This document shows, piece after piece, positions 32,101-40,044 of a stretch of DNA of 64,000 nucleotides; the stretch's first letter is position 1, and each line of letters begins with the position of its first letter. The stretch comes from Sphingomonas sp. (GTDB lineage: Bacteria; Pseudomonadota; Alphaproteobacteria; Sphingomonadales; Sphingomonadaceae): contig NZ_JAFKLZ010000003.1 in the NCBI RefSeq assembly GCF_017304615.1, forward strand, positions 186,001 to 250,000, read 5' to 3'. The position numbers and the translations under genes were made by a program. The notes below the pieces were generated by a model. That model worked only from the letters and a program-made list of their open reading frames with translations. It made no database searches and was not told the DNA's origin.

Positions 32101-35004
32101 AGCATCAATCCTGGCGTGTCGGGCGAAGTCTATATCGTCGCGACGACGACCGACGCGAACGGCAATGTCAGCCGCGCGGTGCGATCGGTCTGGCTGGCGG
32201 GCGACAACGACTGGTGGTTCGGCGGCGACAATGGCGACCGCATGGACGTCGTCCCCGAAAAGACATCGTACAAGGCGGGCGAGATCGCGCGGTTCCAGGT
32301 GCGTATGCCTTTCCGCGAGGCCGAGGCGCTGGTGACGGTCGAGCGCGAAGGCGTATTGTCGAGCTTCGTCGCCAAGCTGTCGGGGTCGAACCCGGTGGTC
32401 GAAGTGGCGATGCCGAGCAGCTACGCGCCCGACGTCTATGTCTCGGTGATGGCCGTCCGTGGTCGCGCCAAGTCGGGCGGGTGGAGCTGGCTGCAGAGCA
32501 TCGGCCGATCGCTGGGTCTGAGCAGCGCGCCGGTCGAGGCGCAGGAACCGACCGCCTTGGTCGACCTCGCCAAGCCGAGCTACCGGCTTGGTATCGCGAA
32601 GGTGAAGGTCGGCTGGGAAGGGCATCAGCTCGCGGTCAACGTCAAGGCCGACAAGCAGCGCTATGCCGCGCGCGACACCGCGATGGCCGACATCACGGTC
32701 AAGACCCCCGACGGCAAACCGGCCAAGACCGCCGATGTCACTTTCGTTGCGGTCGATCAGGCATTGCTCCAGCTCGCGCCCAACGACAGCTGGGACGTGC
32801 TGACCGCGATGATGGGCGATCGGCCGCTGTCGGTTGTAACCTCGACCGCGCAGACGCAAGTCGTCGGTAAACGGCACTATGGCAAGAAGGCAGTCGAGGC
32901 GGGCGGCGGCGGGGGCGGCGATCTGTCGGGCCTCAATCGTGAGAATTTCCAGCCGGTGCTGCTGTGGCAAGGCAAGGTCCCGCTCGACGGCAATGGCCAT
33001 GCCGCTGTCCGCGTGCCGCTCAACGATGCGCTAACCAGCTTCAAGCTGGTCGCGATCGCCACGGACGGCGCGCAATTGTTCGGCACCGGCAGTGCGGACA
33101 TCCGCACCGCGCAGGATCTGAGCGTCTATGCCGGTATCCCGCAACTGGTGCGGACGGGCGACCAGTTCGCGGCGGGCTTCACGCTGCGCAACGGCTCCGA
33201 CAAGCCGATGACGGTCACCGCTAACGTCGATCTCGAGCCCCGCATCGCAACCGGCAAGCCACTGACCGTGACGATCCCGGCGGGCGGTGCGGCGCCGGTC
33301 GCGTGGAACCTCACCGCGCCGATGGCGTCGGGTCAGCTGAAATGGACTGTCAGCGCCAGATCGGCGGACGGCAAGGCGGTCGACAAATTGACGACGACGC
33401 AGCAGGTCATCGACACCTACCCCACCGACGTGTGGGCGGCGACGCTGACACGTGTCGGCGCCAATAACGGCATGATCCAGGTCGCGCCGCCGGCGGGCGC
33501 TATACCCGGACGCGGGGTGGTCGACATCCAGCTGACCGACACGCTCGCGCCGCCCCTGGTGGGCGTGCGTCGGTTCATGGCGCTCTATCCATACGACTGC
33601 TTCGAGCAGCGGCTGAGCCGCGCCATCGCGCTCGGCGATATGGGCATGTGGCAGTCGCTGGTCGGCGATCTGCCGACCTACCAAGCCAGTGACGGCCTGC
33701 TGCGCTACTGGCCCGATTCGAAGATGGCGGGGTCGGAAGCGCTGACGTCCTATGTCCTGTCGGTCACGGCGGACGCCGGCCTCCCGATCCCCGAAGCCGC
33801 CAAGACCAAGATGGTCGAGGGGCTGAAGGCGGTGCTCGACGGGCGCTTGCGGCATGAGGATTATGGCGATGTCCGGCTGATGCGGCTCGCAGCGTTCAAC
33901 GCGATCGCGCGGGCGGGGGCGGCGACGCCTGCGATGCTCGGCCAGATCAGCATGACGCCGCAGGAAATGCCGACCTCGAACCTGGCCGACTATCTCGTCG
34001 CGCTCGACAAGGTCCCCGGCCTCGCCAACGCCAACGCGCTGAAGGCCAAGGTCGAGGCGGTGCTGCGCACGCGGTTGGTCTACGAAGGTACGCGGCTCGA
34101 CCTGTCCGATCAGGACAAGGCGCCGTGGTGGCTGATGTCGTCGGCGGACGAGGGATCGATCAAGGCGGTGATCGCCACGCTCGGCCGGCCGGGCTGGAAC
34201 GACGAGGCGGCGAAGATGATGGTCGGCGTTTCGTTCCGTCAGGTGCGCGGACGCTGGGATACGACCACCGCCAACGCCTGGGGCACAATCGCGGCGAAGA
34301 AGTTCGGCACGCTTTATCCGGCCAGCGCGATCACTGGAACGACGACGATGATGCTCGGCGGCCAGACGATCAGCAAGGCGTGGCCGTTGGCGAACGACCA
34401 GCGTCAGGTCAGCTTCCCGCTCCCTGCGGGACCGATGCCGCTGACCCTTGGCCAAAACGGCGGTGCGGCGCCGTGGGCGACGGTGCAGGTGTCGGCGGCC
34501 GTCCCGCTCAAGCAGGCGGCGTTCTTCGGCTATCGCATGGCCAAGAAGATCGAACCCGTCAGCCAGCGTGTGAAGGGCCAATGGACGCGTGGCGACGTCG
34601 CCCGCGTGACGATCACCGTGGAGGCGACCGCGGAACGCAACTGGGTGGTCGTCAATGATCCGATCCCGGCGGGCGCGACGATCATCGGCAATTTCGCCAA
34701 CCAGTCGCAGATGCTGGGGTCGCAGGAAAATGGCGGCGGCGGGACCAACTTCCAGGCGACAGATGCCGACGGCAAGTTGTGGGACGTCCAGGTCGGGGTG
34801 CAGCCCTCGTACATCGAACGGCGCAACGATTCGTGGCGCGGCTATTTCGGCTGGGTGCCGCGCGGGAGCTTCACGATCGCTTATGTCATGCGGCTGAACG
34901 CGCCGGGGACATACAACCTGCCGTCGAGCCGGGTCGAGGCCATGTATTCGCCGTCGATCAACGCCCAGTTGCCCAACGCGGCCTTCACGATCCGGGACAA
35001 GTGA
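29188..35004 (+). CDS. Alpha-2-macroglobulin family protein (YfhM-like)
   Basis: 1938 residues, the size of bacterial type 1 macroglobulins. It has a Sec signal peptide (KLAVRVALLALAFAPIAAFG) without a lipobox, so it is probably soluble or otherwise held in the periplasm rather than lipid-anchored as in E. coli. MG-type beta domains fill the first 1200 residues. The thioester motif C1471-F-E-Q1474 lies in YPYDCFEQRLSRA and is intact, so covalent trapping of proteases is plausible. The C-terminal receptor-like domain ends IRDK. GGAGGGGG precedes the ATG. It is followed by pbpC, the conserved partner that repairs peptidoglycan after breach. Confidence 0.95.
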   Translation: MKLAVRVALLALAFAPIAAFGDNSPHVVVATPGVGDGSIERFTVRFDQPMVALGDPRAASPFDVECPVSGTGRWADQQTFVYEFASPLPGGTKCTFTTKAGVKSVSGYALMQSQVFTVDSGGPMVRAILPGEYSDEIEEDQVFLVAANLPATAQSVAANAYCSVEGLGEKIPVDVLPADTAAKILGEMGTENNYQVSSFLDSGGMPNTLPASMTDRQKMLASVTALKCRRPLPPGHDMALVWSGKIVSASGKPAGTDQRFDYTVRKPFAVKFECSRTNAQAGCNPVEKAYLRFTAPIAMSLAQQMRITTADGTVIKPVFDKDEQKSATISDITFAAPMPYSTTAKVTIPAGVKDESGRALTNAERFPLDIRIDAAPPLVKFAASFGILELKEGGVLPVTVRNVEPSLQGQNLGIGGKSLRIEGTDGQIAEWLRTVGKADDYDVEDITDKDGNVTGHVQNTGSKPILTGDNGASPMKIGLPGKGKDFEVVGIPLTKPGFYVVELASPVLGQALLGRKAPRYVATAALVTNMAVHFKWGRERSLAWVTSLDSGQPVANAAVTVTDSCSGQVLATGKTDKSGAVFIPEGLPEPQAYGGSCYPGSSDQPLMISARAGDDYSFTLTGWGQGIRPYDFDLPYGYSKAGEVFHTVFDRALVRQGETIHMKHIVRQPMGAGFSIGAGFTGTLRLSHRGSDTTFDIPLTIDANGIGETEWVAPKGAPMGDYDIQVIGKDGGTTYTDQSFKVDEYKLPTMRATVTGPKEAAVRPTTLPLDLFVGYLSGGGASNLPVEMRVGYFGRSATPEGYDGYTFGGTEVKEGTKPLNGDGEKEETPLPPTQTIPATLRADGTAQTSVDIPTLDSPTDMLVEMDYQDANGEVLTASKRIPIFPSAVQLGVKTDGWLMKQDDLRLNFVALDTDGKPKKGQNVSVALYSRQVLTARRRLIGGFYAYDNQMKTAKIPGTCSATTDELGLAKCSINPGVSGEVYIVATTTDANGNVSRAVRSVWLAGDNDWWFGGDNGDRMDVVPEKTSYKAGEIARFQVRMPFREAEALVTVEREGVLSSFVAKLSGSNPVVEVAMPSSYAPDVYVSVMAVRGRAKSGGWSWLQSIGRSLGLSSAPVEAQEPTALVDLAKPSYRLGIAKVKVGWEGHQLAVNVKADKQRYAARDTAMADITVKTPDGKPAKTADVTFVAVDQALLQLAPNDSWDVLTAMMGDRPLSVVTSTAQTQVVGKRHYGKKAVEAGGGGGGDLSGLNRENFQPVLLWQGKVPLDGNGHAAVRVPLNDALTSFKLVAIATDGAQLFGTGSADIRTAQDLSVYAGIPQLVRTGDQFAAGFTLRNGSDKPMTVTANVDLEPRIATGKPLTVTIPAGGAAPVAWNLTAPMASGQLKWTVSARSADGKAVDKLTTTQQVIDTYPTDVWAATLTRVGANNGMIQVAPPAGAIPGRGVVDIQLTDTLAPPLVGVRRFMALYPYDCFEQRLSRAIALGDMGMWQSLVGDLPTYQASDGLLRYWPDSKMAGSEALTSYVLSVTADAGLPIPEAAKTKMVEGLKAVLDGRLRHEDYGDVRLMRLAAFNAIARAGAATPAMLGQISMTPQEMPTSNLADYLVALDKVPGLANANALKAKVEAVLRTRLVYEGTRLDLSDQDKAPWWLMSSADEGSIKAVIATLGRPGWNDEAAKMMVGVSFRQVRGRWDTTTANAWGTIAAKKFGTLYPASAITGTTTMMLGGQTISKAWPLANDQRQVSFPLPAGPMPLTLGQNGGAAPWATVQVSAAVPLKQAAFFGYRMAKKIEPVSQRVKGQWTRGDVARVTITVEATAERNWVVVNDPIPAGATIIGNFANQSQMLGSQENGGGGTNFQATDADGKLWDVQVGVQPSYIERRNDSWRGYFGWVPRGSFTIAYVMRLNAPGTYNLPSSRVEAMYSPSINAQLPNAAFTIRDK

Positions 35005-35024
35005 GGTTGCGGGTTACGTTAGGC

Positions 35025-35130
35025 GCCACCCCGGCGCAGGCCGGGGTCCAGTTGCCATGAGCTGAGTTATGATGCCCGTCGCTTCCCTACTCCTTCATCG
35101 CGGCTGGACCCCGGCCTGCGCCGGGGTGGC
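35025..35130. repeat. Inverted repeat with 27-bp perfect arms between a2m and pbpC
   Basis: Arms 35025-35051 and 35104-35130 are perfect inverted copies (core ccccggcgcaggccggggtc) around a 52-base spacer. The right arm ends 3 bases before the pbpC start, so if transcribed from the macroglobulin gene it could hide or insulate the pbpC ribosome-binding site. The arm sequence resembles a dispersed palindrome seen in many sphingomonad genomes. Confidence 0.8.
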
Positions 35131-35133
35131 ATA

Positions 35134-37359
35134 ATGGAGAGGGTCTTGGCCCTGCTCAAAGCCGCCTGGGCGTGGGCGAGACGGGTCGAGGCGCGTGTCG
35201 ATATGGGGATGGCGCGGGCGGGGCGCTGGCTGATCGAGCATCGCCCGCGCACTCGGCGGCACTGGATATGGACCGGGTTCGGCGGGCTATTCGTCGCTGT
35301 CCTGACGCTGAACTTCCTGACGATGCCGCCGCCGATGCCCGATTACGCGTCGGTCCGCGCGGCGTGGCGGCCGTCCGAGGCGTGGCTCTACGATCGCAAT
35401 GGCGTGCTGATCGATTCGTCGCGGGTCGATTTCGCGCGGCGGCGGTTGGGCTGGACGCCGCTCGACAAGGTCGCGCCGCCGGTCGCCGAGGCGCTGGTCG
35501 CGGCGGAGGACCATCGTTTCTATACGCATGGCGGGGTCGACTGGCTGGCGACGCTGGCGGCGTTGCGCGAGCGGCTGGAGGGCAAGCCGTCGCGCGGCGC
35601 TTCGACCCTGTCGATGCAAGTCGCGGGGTTCCTCGCGCCCGATCTCGCGCGGCCCGGCGCGCGCGGGTGGCTCGACAAGATCCGCCAGATGCGCGCCGGT
35701 CTCGCGATCGACGGGGCGTGGAGCAAGCCCCAGATACTCGAAGCCTATCTCAACCTCGCCGGCTATCGTGGAGAAGCGCAGGGGATCGCAGCGGCGGCAC
35801 TCGCGCTGTTCGGCAAGACGCCCGATGCATTGAGCCGCGACGATGCGCTGCTGCTCGTCGCGCTGCTGCCCGATCCGCAGGCCAATGCCCCCACGGTCGC
35901 GCGGCGTGCGTGCACGATGGCGCACGGCAAGGACTGCGCGCCGTTCGAGTCAGCCGCTTATTCGATGTTCGGCCCGGCGCGCAGCCTGCAACTCGACCCC
36001 GGTCTCGCACCGCACTTGGCCCAGCGACTACTTACCAAGCCGGGTCTCCGGGTCACCACCACGCTCGATATCGACATTCAGCGCACCGCCATCGCCGCGC
36101 TTAAGCGCCAGCTGGAGGGACTCGGCGGCAGCCGCGCGCGTGACGGCGCGGTGGTCGTGCTCGACAATGCGAGCGGCGACGTATTGGCGTACGTCGGCGG
36201 GATCGGCGGCAATTCGACCGCTCCCGCCGTCGATGGTGCCAGCGCCTATCGCCAGGCGGGTTCGACGCTAAAACCGTTCCTGTACGCCCAGGCGATCGAG
36301 AAGGGGTATCTGACCGCCGCCTCGATCCTCGACGATTCGCCGGTCCAGCTGGACACCGCGTCGGGACTCTACGTGCCGCAGAATTACGACAAGGGGTTCA
36401 AGGGGCCGGTGTCGGTGCGCTCGGCGTTGGCCGGGTCGCTCAATGTCCCGGCGGTTCGAACGCTGTTGCTGGTCGGGGTCGACGCGTTTCGCGACCGGCT
36501 TTGGGACACGGGGTACAAGGGCCTGGTCGAGGACGGCGATTATTACGGCTACAGCTTGGCGCTGGGTTCCGCCGAGGTCACGTTGCTTGAGCAGGCCGAC
36601 GCCTATCGCAGCCTCGCCAATGGCGGGCGCTGGGCGCCGTGGCGGCTGACCGCGACCGATCCGCGTGAGGACGCGCGCCCCGTCACGACACCGCAATCCG
36701 CGTGGATCGTTGCCAACATGATGGCCGATCCCAATGCGCGCGCCGTCACGTTCGGGCTCGATTCGTCGCTCCGGCTGCCATTTTGGGCGGCGGTGAAGAC
36801 CGGAACGTCGAAGGCGATGCGCGACAATTGGTGTGTCGGCTTTTCGGATCGTTACACGGTCGCCGTCTGGGTCGGGAACGTCGAGGGGGATGCGATGCGC
36901 GCTGTTTCGGGAACCAGCGGCGCGGCGCCGGTGTGGCGCGACGTCATGCTCGCCCTGCACGCCGACCGGCCCGGCCGGGCACCGGCGATGCCATCGGGCA
37001 TCGAGATGCGGACGATCGCCTATACCGGCAATATCGAGCAGCCGCGGCGCGAATATTTCCTGAAGGGCACGGGCATGACGCTGATCGCCAACGCGCCACC
37101 CGAATCGCGCCGCCCGCGCATCACCAATCCGGTATCGGGCAGCGTCTATGCAATCGATCCCGACATTCCGATGGATCGCCAACGGCTCGCGGTGGCGGTG
37201 GCGGGCGATGCGATGACTCACCGGCTAGTGCTCGACAAGCAGGATCTGGGGGATGCCAGCACCGCGCCGCTGATCCTGCCCGGACCGGGGCGGCATCGCT
37301 TGGCACTGCTCGACCTATCGGGGAAGGTGGTCGATCAGGTGGTGTTTACGATGCGCTGA
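35134..37359 (+). CDS. pbpC: Penicillin-binding protein 1C
   Basis: 741 residues, inner membrane. The N-terminal span is about 47-65 (GFGGLFVAVLTLNFLTMP). The GT51 glycosyltransferase domain has the catalytic-Glu motif EDHRFYTHGGVD near 125 and RGASTLSMQVA; the transpeptidase has S377-T-L-K380, S435-L-N437 and K555-T-G557. A C-terminal BiPBP_C domain (about 650-741) completes the PBP1C architecture. PBP1C polymerises glycan and is thought to act with alpha-2-macroglobulin in envelope repair; the two genes are adjacent here as in E. coli. There is no clear SD at ATG 35134, because the repeat arm occupies that position. Confidence 0.96.
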   Translation: MERVLALLKAAWAWARRVEARVDMGMARAGRWLIEHRPRTRRHWIWTGFGGLFVAVLTLNFLTMPPPMPDYASVRAAWRPSEAWLYDRNGVLIDSSRVDFARRRLGWTPLDKVAPPVAEALVAAEDHRFYTHGGVDWLATLAALRERLEGKPSRGASTLSMQVAGFLAPDLARPGARGWLDKIRQMRAGLAIDGAWSKPQILEAYLNLAGYRGEAQGIAAAALALFGKTPDALSRDDALLLVALLPDPQANAPTVARRACTMAHGKDCAPFESAAYSMFGPARSLQLDPGLAPHLAQRLLTKPGLRVTTTLDIDIQRTAIAALKRQLEGLGGSRARDGAVVVLDNASGDVLAYVGGIGGNSTAPAVDGASAYRQAGSTLKPFLYAQAIEKGYLTAASILDDSPVQLDTASGLYVPQNYDKGFKGPVSVRSALAGSLNVPAVRTLLLVGVDAFRDRLWDTGYKGLVEDGDYYGYSLALGSAEVTLLEQADAYRSLANGGRWAPWRLTATDPREDARPVTTPQSAWIVANMMADPNARAVTFGLDSSLRLPFWAAVKTGTSKAMRDNWCVGFSDRYTVAVWVGNVEGDAMRAVSGTSGAAPVWRDVMLALHADRPGRAPAMPSGIEMRTIAYTGNIEQPRREYFLKGTGMTLIANAPPESRRPRITNPVSGSVYAIDPDIPMDRQRLAVAVAGDAMTHRLVLDKQDLGDASTAPLILPGPGRHRLALLDLSGKVVDQVVFTMR

Positions 37360-37396
37360 GTCTTCGTGGGGCGATTGGGCCTCCGCCCAATCGCTG

Positions 37397-37420
37397 CGGC
37401 ACCGGCCCGCTCCTCGCCCA
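37397..37420. repeat. Solitary half of the REPIN-like repeat
   Basis: The first 17 bases (cggcaccggcccgctcc) equal the outer part of the left arm at 12951-12983, and the next bases (tcgccca) partly match its end. No inverted partner follows, so it is a single REP-like half or a decayed element. Confidence 0.5.
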
Positions 37421-37440
37421 GAGGCGAGCAAACGCGCAAA

Positions 37441-37475
37441 GGCGCCCGGGCGGGCATTGAAAACGCCCGGGCGCC
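37441..37475 (-). terminator. Hairpin between pbpC and the RcnB-like gene
   Basis: Perfect 12-bp stem GGCGCCCGGGCG / CGCCCGGGCGCC (37441-37452 with 37464-37475) with an 11-base loop. On the minus strand TTTGCGCGTTTG follows, a weak T-rich end for the RcnB-like gene, which stops at 37490. Confidence 0.5.
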
Positions 37476-37489
37476 TGCCACTACTGGGG

Positions 37490-37930
37490 TTACCAGTAGA
37501 AGTTGTTGATCACGCGGATCACGACGCCGCGGCGCGTATCGACGAGCAGCAGATCGTCATAGTGACGCACCCAGCGCTGGTTATAGCCGGCGGGTGGCAA
37601 GCGATAGCGCCACGGATCGGCGAGCCAGTAACGCGACCCGTAATAGGTGGGTGCGATCCGCACGCCCGGGCGGAAAGCATAGTAACGAAACGGCGCACGC
37701 CACTCGCCGCGGGCATAGACGCCGCGGTTGCGATTGCGCCAGTCGCGCCAGTCATTGTCGCCCCAGCGGCGGTTGCGGTCGTCGCGATAGTCGCGACGAT
37801 CCTCGCGCAGGTCGCGGCGATCGTCACGGATCTCGCGGCGGTCGCGGCGCATATCGTCGCGCGATTGCGCTTCGGCGGCAACTGGCATGACGGTCGCGGC
37901 CACGAGCGCAGTGAGGATCAGTTTACGCAT
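37490..37930 (-). CDS. RcnB-like periplasmic protein
   Basis: 146 residues. It has a signal peptide (RKLILTALVAATVMPVAAEA), then a striking Arg/Asp-rich helical segment (MRRDRREIRDDRRDLREDRR, residues about 26-60), and a conserved C-terminal part rich in aromatics ending RRGVVIRVINNFYW. The ending and the YAFRPG / ADPWRYRLPP stretch fit the RcnB family (PF11776), periplasmic proteins tied to Ni/Co homeostasis in E. coli; in sphingomonads several such paralogues exist with no proven metal role. GGAGA lies 6 bases upstream of ATG 37930. No efflux gene is adjacent. Confidence 0.75.
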   Translation of the reverse strand: MRKLILTALVAATVMPVAAEAQSRDDMRRDRREIRDDRRDLREDRRDYRDDRNRRWGDNDWRDWRNRNRGVYARGEWRAPFRYYAFRPGVRIAPTYYGSRYWLADPWRYRLPPAGYNQRWVRHYDDLLLVDTRRGVVIRVINNFYW

Positions 37931-38042
37931 GATCGTTCTCCATTGCTTCGGCGACACGGAAAGACTGCGCCGCCATGAAGAACGATTTAGGTGGGTCGGA
38001 CTGAACGGCCCGCGAATGCAATAGTCAGGCTAGAGCAAGGCT

Positions 38043-38522
38043 TCAGGGTTGCGAGTCGTCCCCGCCGCCCCTGCCGGCGCCAGCGGCGCCGACCGCGCCG
38101 ATATTGCCGAACAGTTCCTCAAAGAAGCTGCGCTTGCGGCCGAGCGTCGGGGTCGTCTTGCCATAGGGCTTGATCGTCGCGACTCGATCGACGCCAGTCC
38201 GGGTCATGCTGGAAACGACGCCGGTATCCGTGAAGCTGACCTTCAACGTGAACTGGCTCGCCGCTTTGGGGTTCAAGTAGGCGAAGTTGCGGCTGTCGCG
38301 CGCAATGTAATACCAATCGCCCTGGTTGAACTGGCTGGCGAGGCTGGGCTTGCCGAGCACCTTAAGCACCGAATTGCGATTATCGACGCCCGGCTGAACC
38401 GAATTAACGAGGTCGGCGTCGATGATATAGCCCTGGTGCGAGCGCAGCGGCACGCAGGCCCCGGTCAGCGTCAGCGCCGATCCTATCGCGGTGAGGGCCA
38501 TGATCCGGCCGGCTTTGGTCAA
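38043..38522 (-). CDS. bamE: BamE/SmpA outer-membrane lipoprotein
   Basis: 159 residues. The lipobox LTGAC follows a short hydrophobic signal. The SmpA/OmlA domain is clear: DADLVNSVQPGVDNRNSVLKVLGKPS, then WYYIARDSRNFAYL. BamE is an accessory subunit of the BAM complex that inserts outer-membrane beta-barrels. A TTG start at 38522 was chosen because it adds the basic MTKAGR n-region and has GGGAGA 5-6 bases upstream; the ATG at 38501 would leave a signal without positive charge. The Gly/Ala-rich tail [15 protein letters not shown] is a local extension. It is divergent from the bc1-chaperone gene. Confidence 0.92.
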   Translation of the reverse strand: MTKAGRIMALTAIGSALTLTGACVPLRSHQGYIIDADLVNSVQPGVDNRNSVLKVLGKPSLASQFNQGDWYYIARDSRNFAYLNPKAASQFTLKVSFTDTGVVSSMTRTGVDRVATIKPYGKTTPTLGRKRSFFEELFGNIGAVGAAGAGRGGGDDSQP

Positions 38523-38635
38523 TTCGATTCTCCCGCGCACGCGCTCGTCACCCGGCGCTCGCGATTGCATCGCGCGCCGATCGCCTCAATATGCGGACCA
38601 TGCCGGTGGCACAAGGCCGCTGCGATCAAGGGCGA

Positions 38636-39142
38636 ATGATGGGTTTTTTCGACCGATTTAAGGCGAAGCGCGACGAAACGGCGGCGCTCTATAGGGCCGT
38701 GGTGGAGCGCGCGCGCGCGCCGTATTGGTATGTCGAGGGCGGGGTGCCCGACACGATCGACGGCCGGTTCGATATGATAGCGGCTGTGCTGGCAATGGTA
38801 ATGCTGCGGTTGGAGAGCGATCCCGCGGGCAACGCGGCGGCGACTCATCTGGCGGAGGCGTTCGTCGACGACATCGACCCGCAATTGCGCGAGATCGGTA
38901 TCGGCGACCTGATGGTGGGCAAGCATGTCGGACGGATGATGGGAATGCTCGGCGGGCGGCTGGGCGCGTATCGCGAGGGAATCGCGGCGGGCGAACTGAA
39001 GCCGGCGCTGATCCGCAACCTGTACCGGGGCGAAGCGCCTGCCGATTCGGCGCTGGCCCATGTCGAGCGCGAACTGCTGGCGTTGCGCGCGGCGGTGGCG
39101 AGCCTCGCGATCGATCGGTTGATCGCCGGCGACCTTGCATGA
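38636..39142 (+). CDS. Ubiquinol-cytochrome c chaperone family protein (CBP3-like)
   Basis: 168 residues, starting MMGFFDRFKAKRDETAALYR, with the helical CBP3/UQCC1 domain (PF03981): WYVEGGVPDTIDGRFDMIAA, then THLAEAFVDDIDPQLREIGIGD. The eukaryotic relatives assist translation and assembly of cytochrome b in complex III; the alphaproteobacterial homologue probably has a similar bc1 assembly role. The start is at the tandem ATG after a purine-rich GGGCGAATG. It is coupled to the YceD gene by a 4-base overlap (39139-39142), a pairing conserved in alphaproteobacteria. Confidence 0.9.
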   Translation: MMGFFDRFKAKRDETAALYRAVVERARAPYWYVEGGVPDTIDGRFDMIAAVLAMVMLRLESDPAGNAAATHLAEAFVDDIDPQLREIGIGDLMVGKHVGRMMGMLGGRLGAYREGIAAGELKPALIRNLYRGEAPADSALAHVERELLALRAAVASLAIDRLIAGDLA

Positions 39143-39672
39143 GCGTGCCAGAATTCTCGCGACCCGAACGGATCGACACGATCGGCGAGCCGCGGACAGT
39201 ATCGATCGAGGCGAATGAAGCCGAGCGCGCCGCGCTCGCCAAGCGCTTCGATCTGATCGGAATCGACCGGCTCGCGGCCAGCTTCACAATCCGCAGCGAA
39301 GCCGCCGGGATCGCGGTCGAGGGCCGCGTCACCGCCGCGCTGATTCAGGCCTGCAGCGTGACTGGCGATCCGCTCCCCGCGACGGTGGACGAGCCTGTCG
39401 CGTTGCTGTTCGTGGCGGCGACTGGCGCCGGAGCGGACGAAGTAGAACTCGACGCCGGTGACATCGACGTGGTTCCCTACGAAGGCGGTGCAATCGACCT
39501 GGGCGAAACCGGAGCGGAAACGATGGCGCTGGCGCTCGATCCCTTCCCGCGCGGGCCGGGAGCTGCGGCGGCGCTCAAAGCCGCGGGCGTCATCAGCGAG
39601 GAAGAAGCAGGACCGTTCGGTGCGCTGGCGGGGCTGAAGGCGAAGCTTGGTGGACGATCGGAGCCTAGTTAG
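39139..39672 (+). CDS. DUF177 family protein (YceD-like)
   Basis: 177 residues with the DUF177/YceD fold: an N-terminal part ending FDLIGIDRLAASFTI, the central VEGRVTAALIQACSVTGDPL (the Q-x-C-x-V-x-x-x-P signature) and the acidic C-terminal DVVPYEGGAIDLGE. YceD is linked to 23S rRNA accumulation in plants and bacteria. In most bacteria it precedes rpmF; here rpmF is absent and a 52-residue unrelated gene comes next. Its ATG overlaps the stop of the bc1-chaperone gene. Confidence 0.9.
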   Translation: MSVPEFSRPERIDTIGEPRTVSIEANEAERAALAKRFDLIGIDRLAASFTIRSEAAGIAVEGRVTAALIQACSVTGDPLPATVDEPVALLFVAATGAGADEVELDAGDIDVVPYEGGAIDLGETGAETMALALDPFPRGPGAAAALKAAGVISEEEAGPFGALAGLKAKLGGRSEPS

Positions 39673-39805
39673 CCGATCTGGTGTGTCGTTCAGCGCAATG
39701 GAACACGCTTAGTCGGAGGTATTTGGCCGTCAGCTACGCATAATTCCCAATGTCGCCGCTGTGCCGTCGAACCCTACACCGCCCTTCCGAAAGGATGGGT
39801 GGGAC

Positions 39806-39964
39806 ATGGAAGACTTCTTCAGCGCAAACTTCGCGACGTTCGTCTCCGCGGCAATGACGCTGTTCGGTATCGCGTTGCTAGGCGCAAGCGTCGAGGATGC
39901 GCTGTTTCGCCGCAGGGCTGCTCGCGACGCCGATGTTTCGCCCGAGGATCGCACGTCGATCTAG
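39806..39964 (+). CDS. Small single-span membrane protein
   Basis: 52 residues: a short N terminus MEDFFSANF, one hydrophobic span (about 9-30, including SAAMTLFGIALLGASVEDAL) and a strongly charged C-terminal tail RRRAARDADVSPEDRTSI. No family is recognised. It could be a genuine small inner-membrane protein, since the amphipathic layout and codon bias look coding, but a purine-rich stretch GGATGGGTGGGAC is the only translation signal. It sits alone between YceD and the convergent ompA-like gene. Confidence 0.45.
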   Translation: MEDFFSANFATFVSAAMTLFGIALLGASVEDALFRRRAARDADVSPEDRTSI

Positions 39965-40012
39965 CGACAGAAGGAGACTTGCGCGGGGCGCTCAAAAAAC
40001 CGTTTCAGACGC

Positions 40013-40036
40013 CGGGGCGGGCCGAGACCCGCCCCG
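40013..40036 (-). terminator. Hairpin behind the OmpA-family gene
   Basis: Perfect 9-bp stem CGGGGCGGG / CCCGCCCCG (40013-40021 with 40028-40036), 9 bases past the stop at 40045. A run of six T lies about 14 bases further on the minus strand, so termination may be imperfect. Confidence 0.55.
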
Positions 40037-40044
40037 AGGTCGTC

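Noticed and set aside
30973-34581. Two long minus-strand frames across the macroglobulin gene
   Set aside because: They show the repetitive Arg/Asp/His-rich signature of an antisense frame and no recognisable domain.
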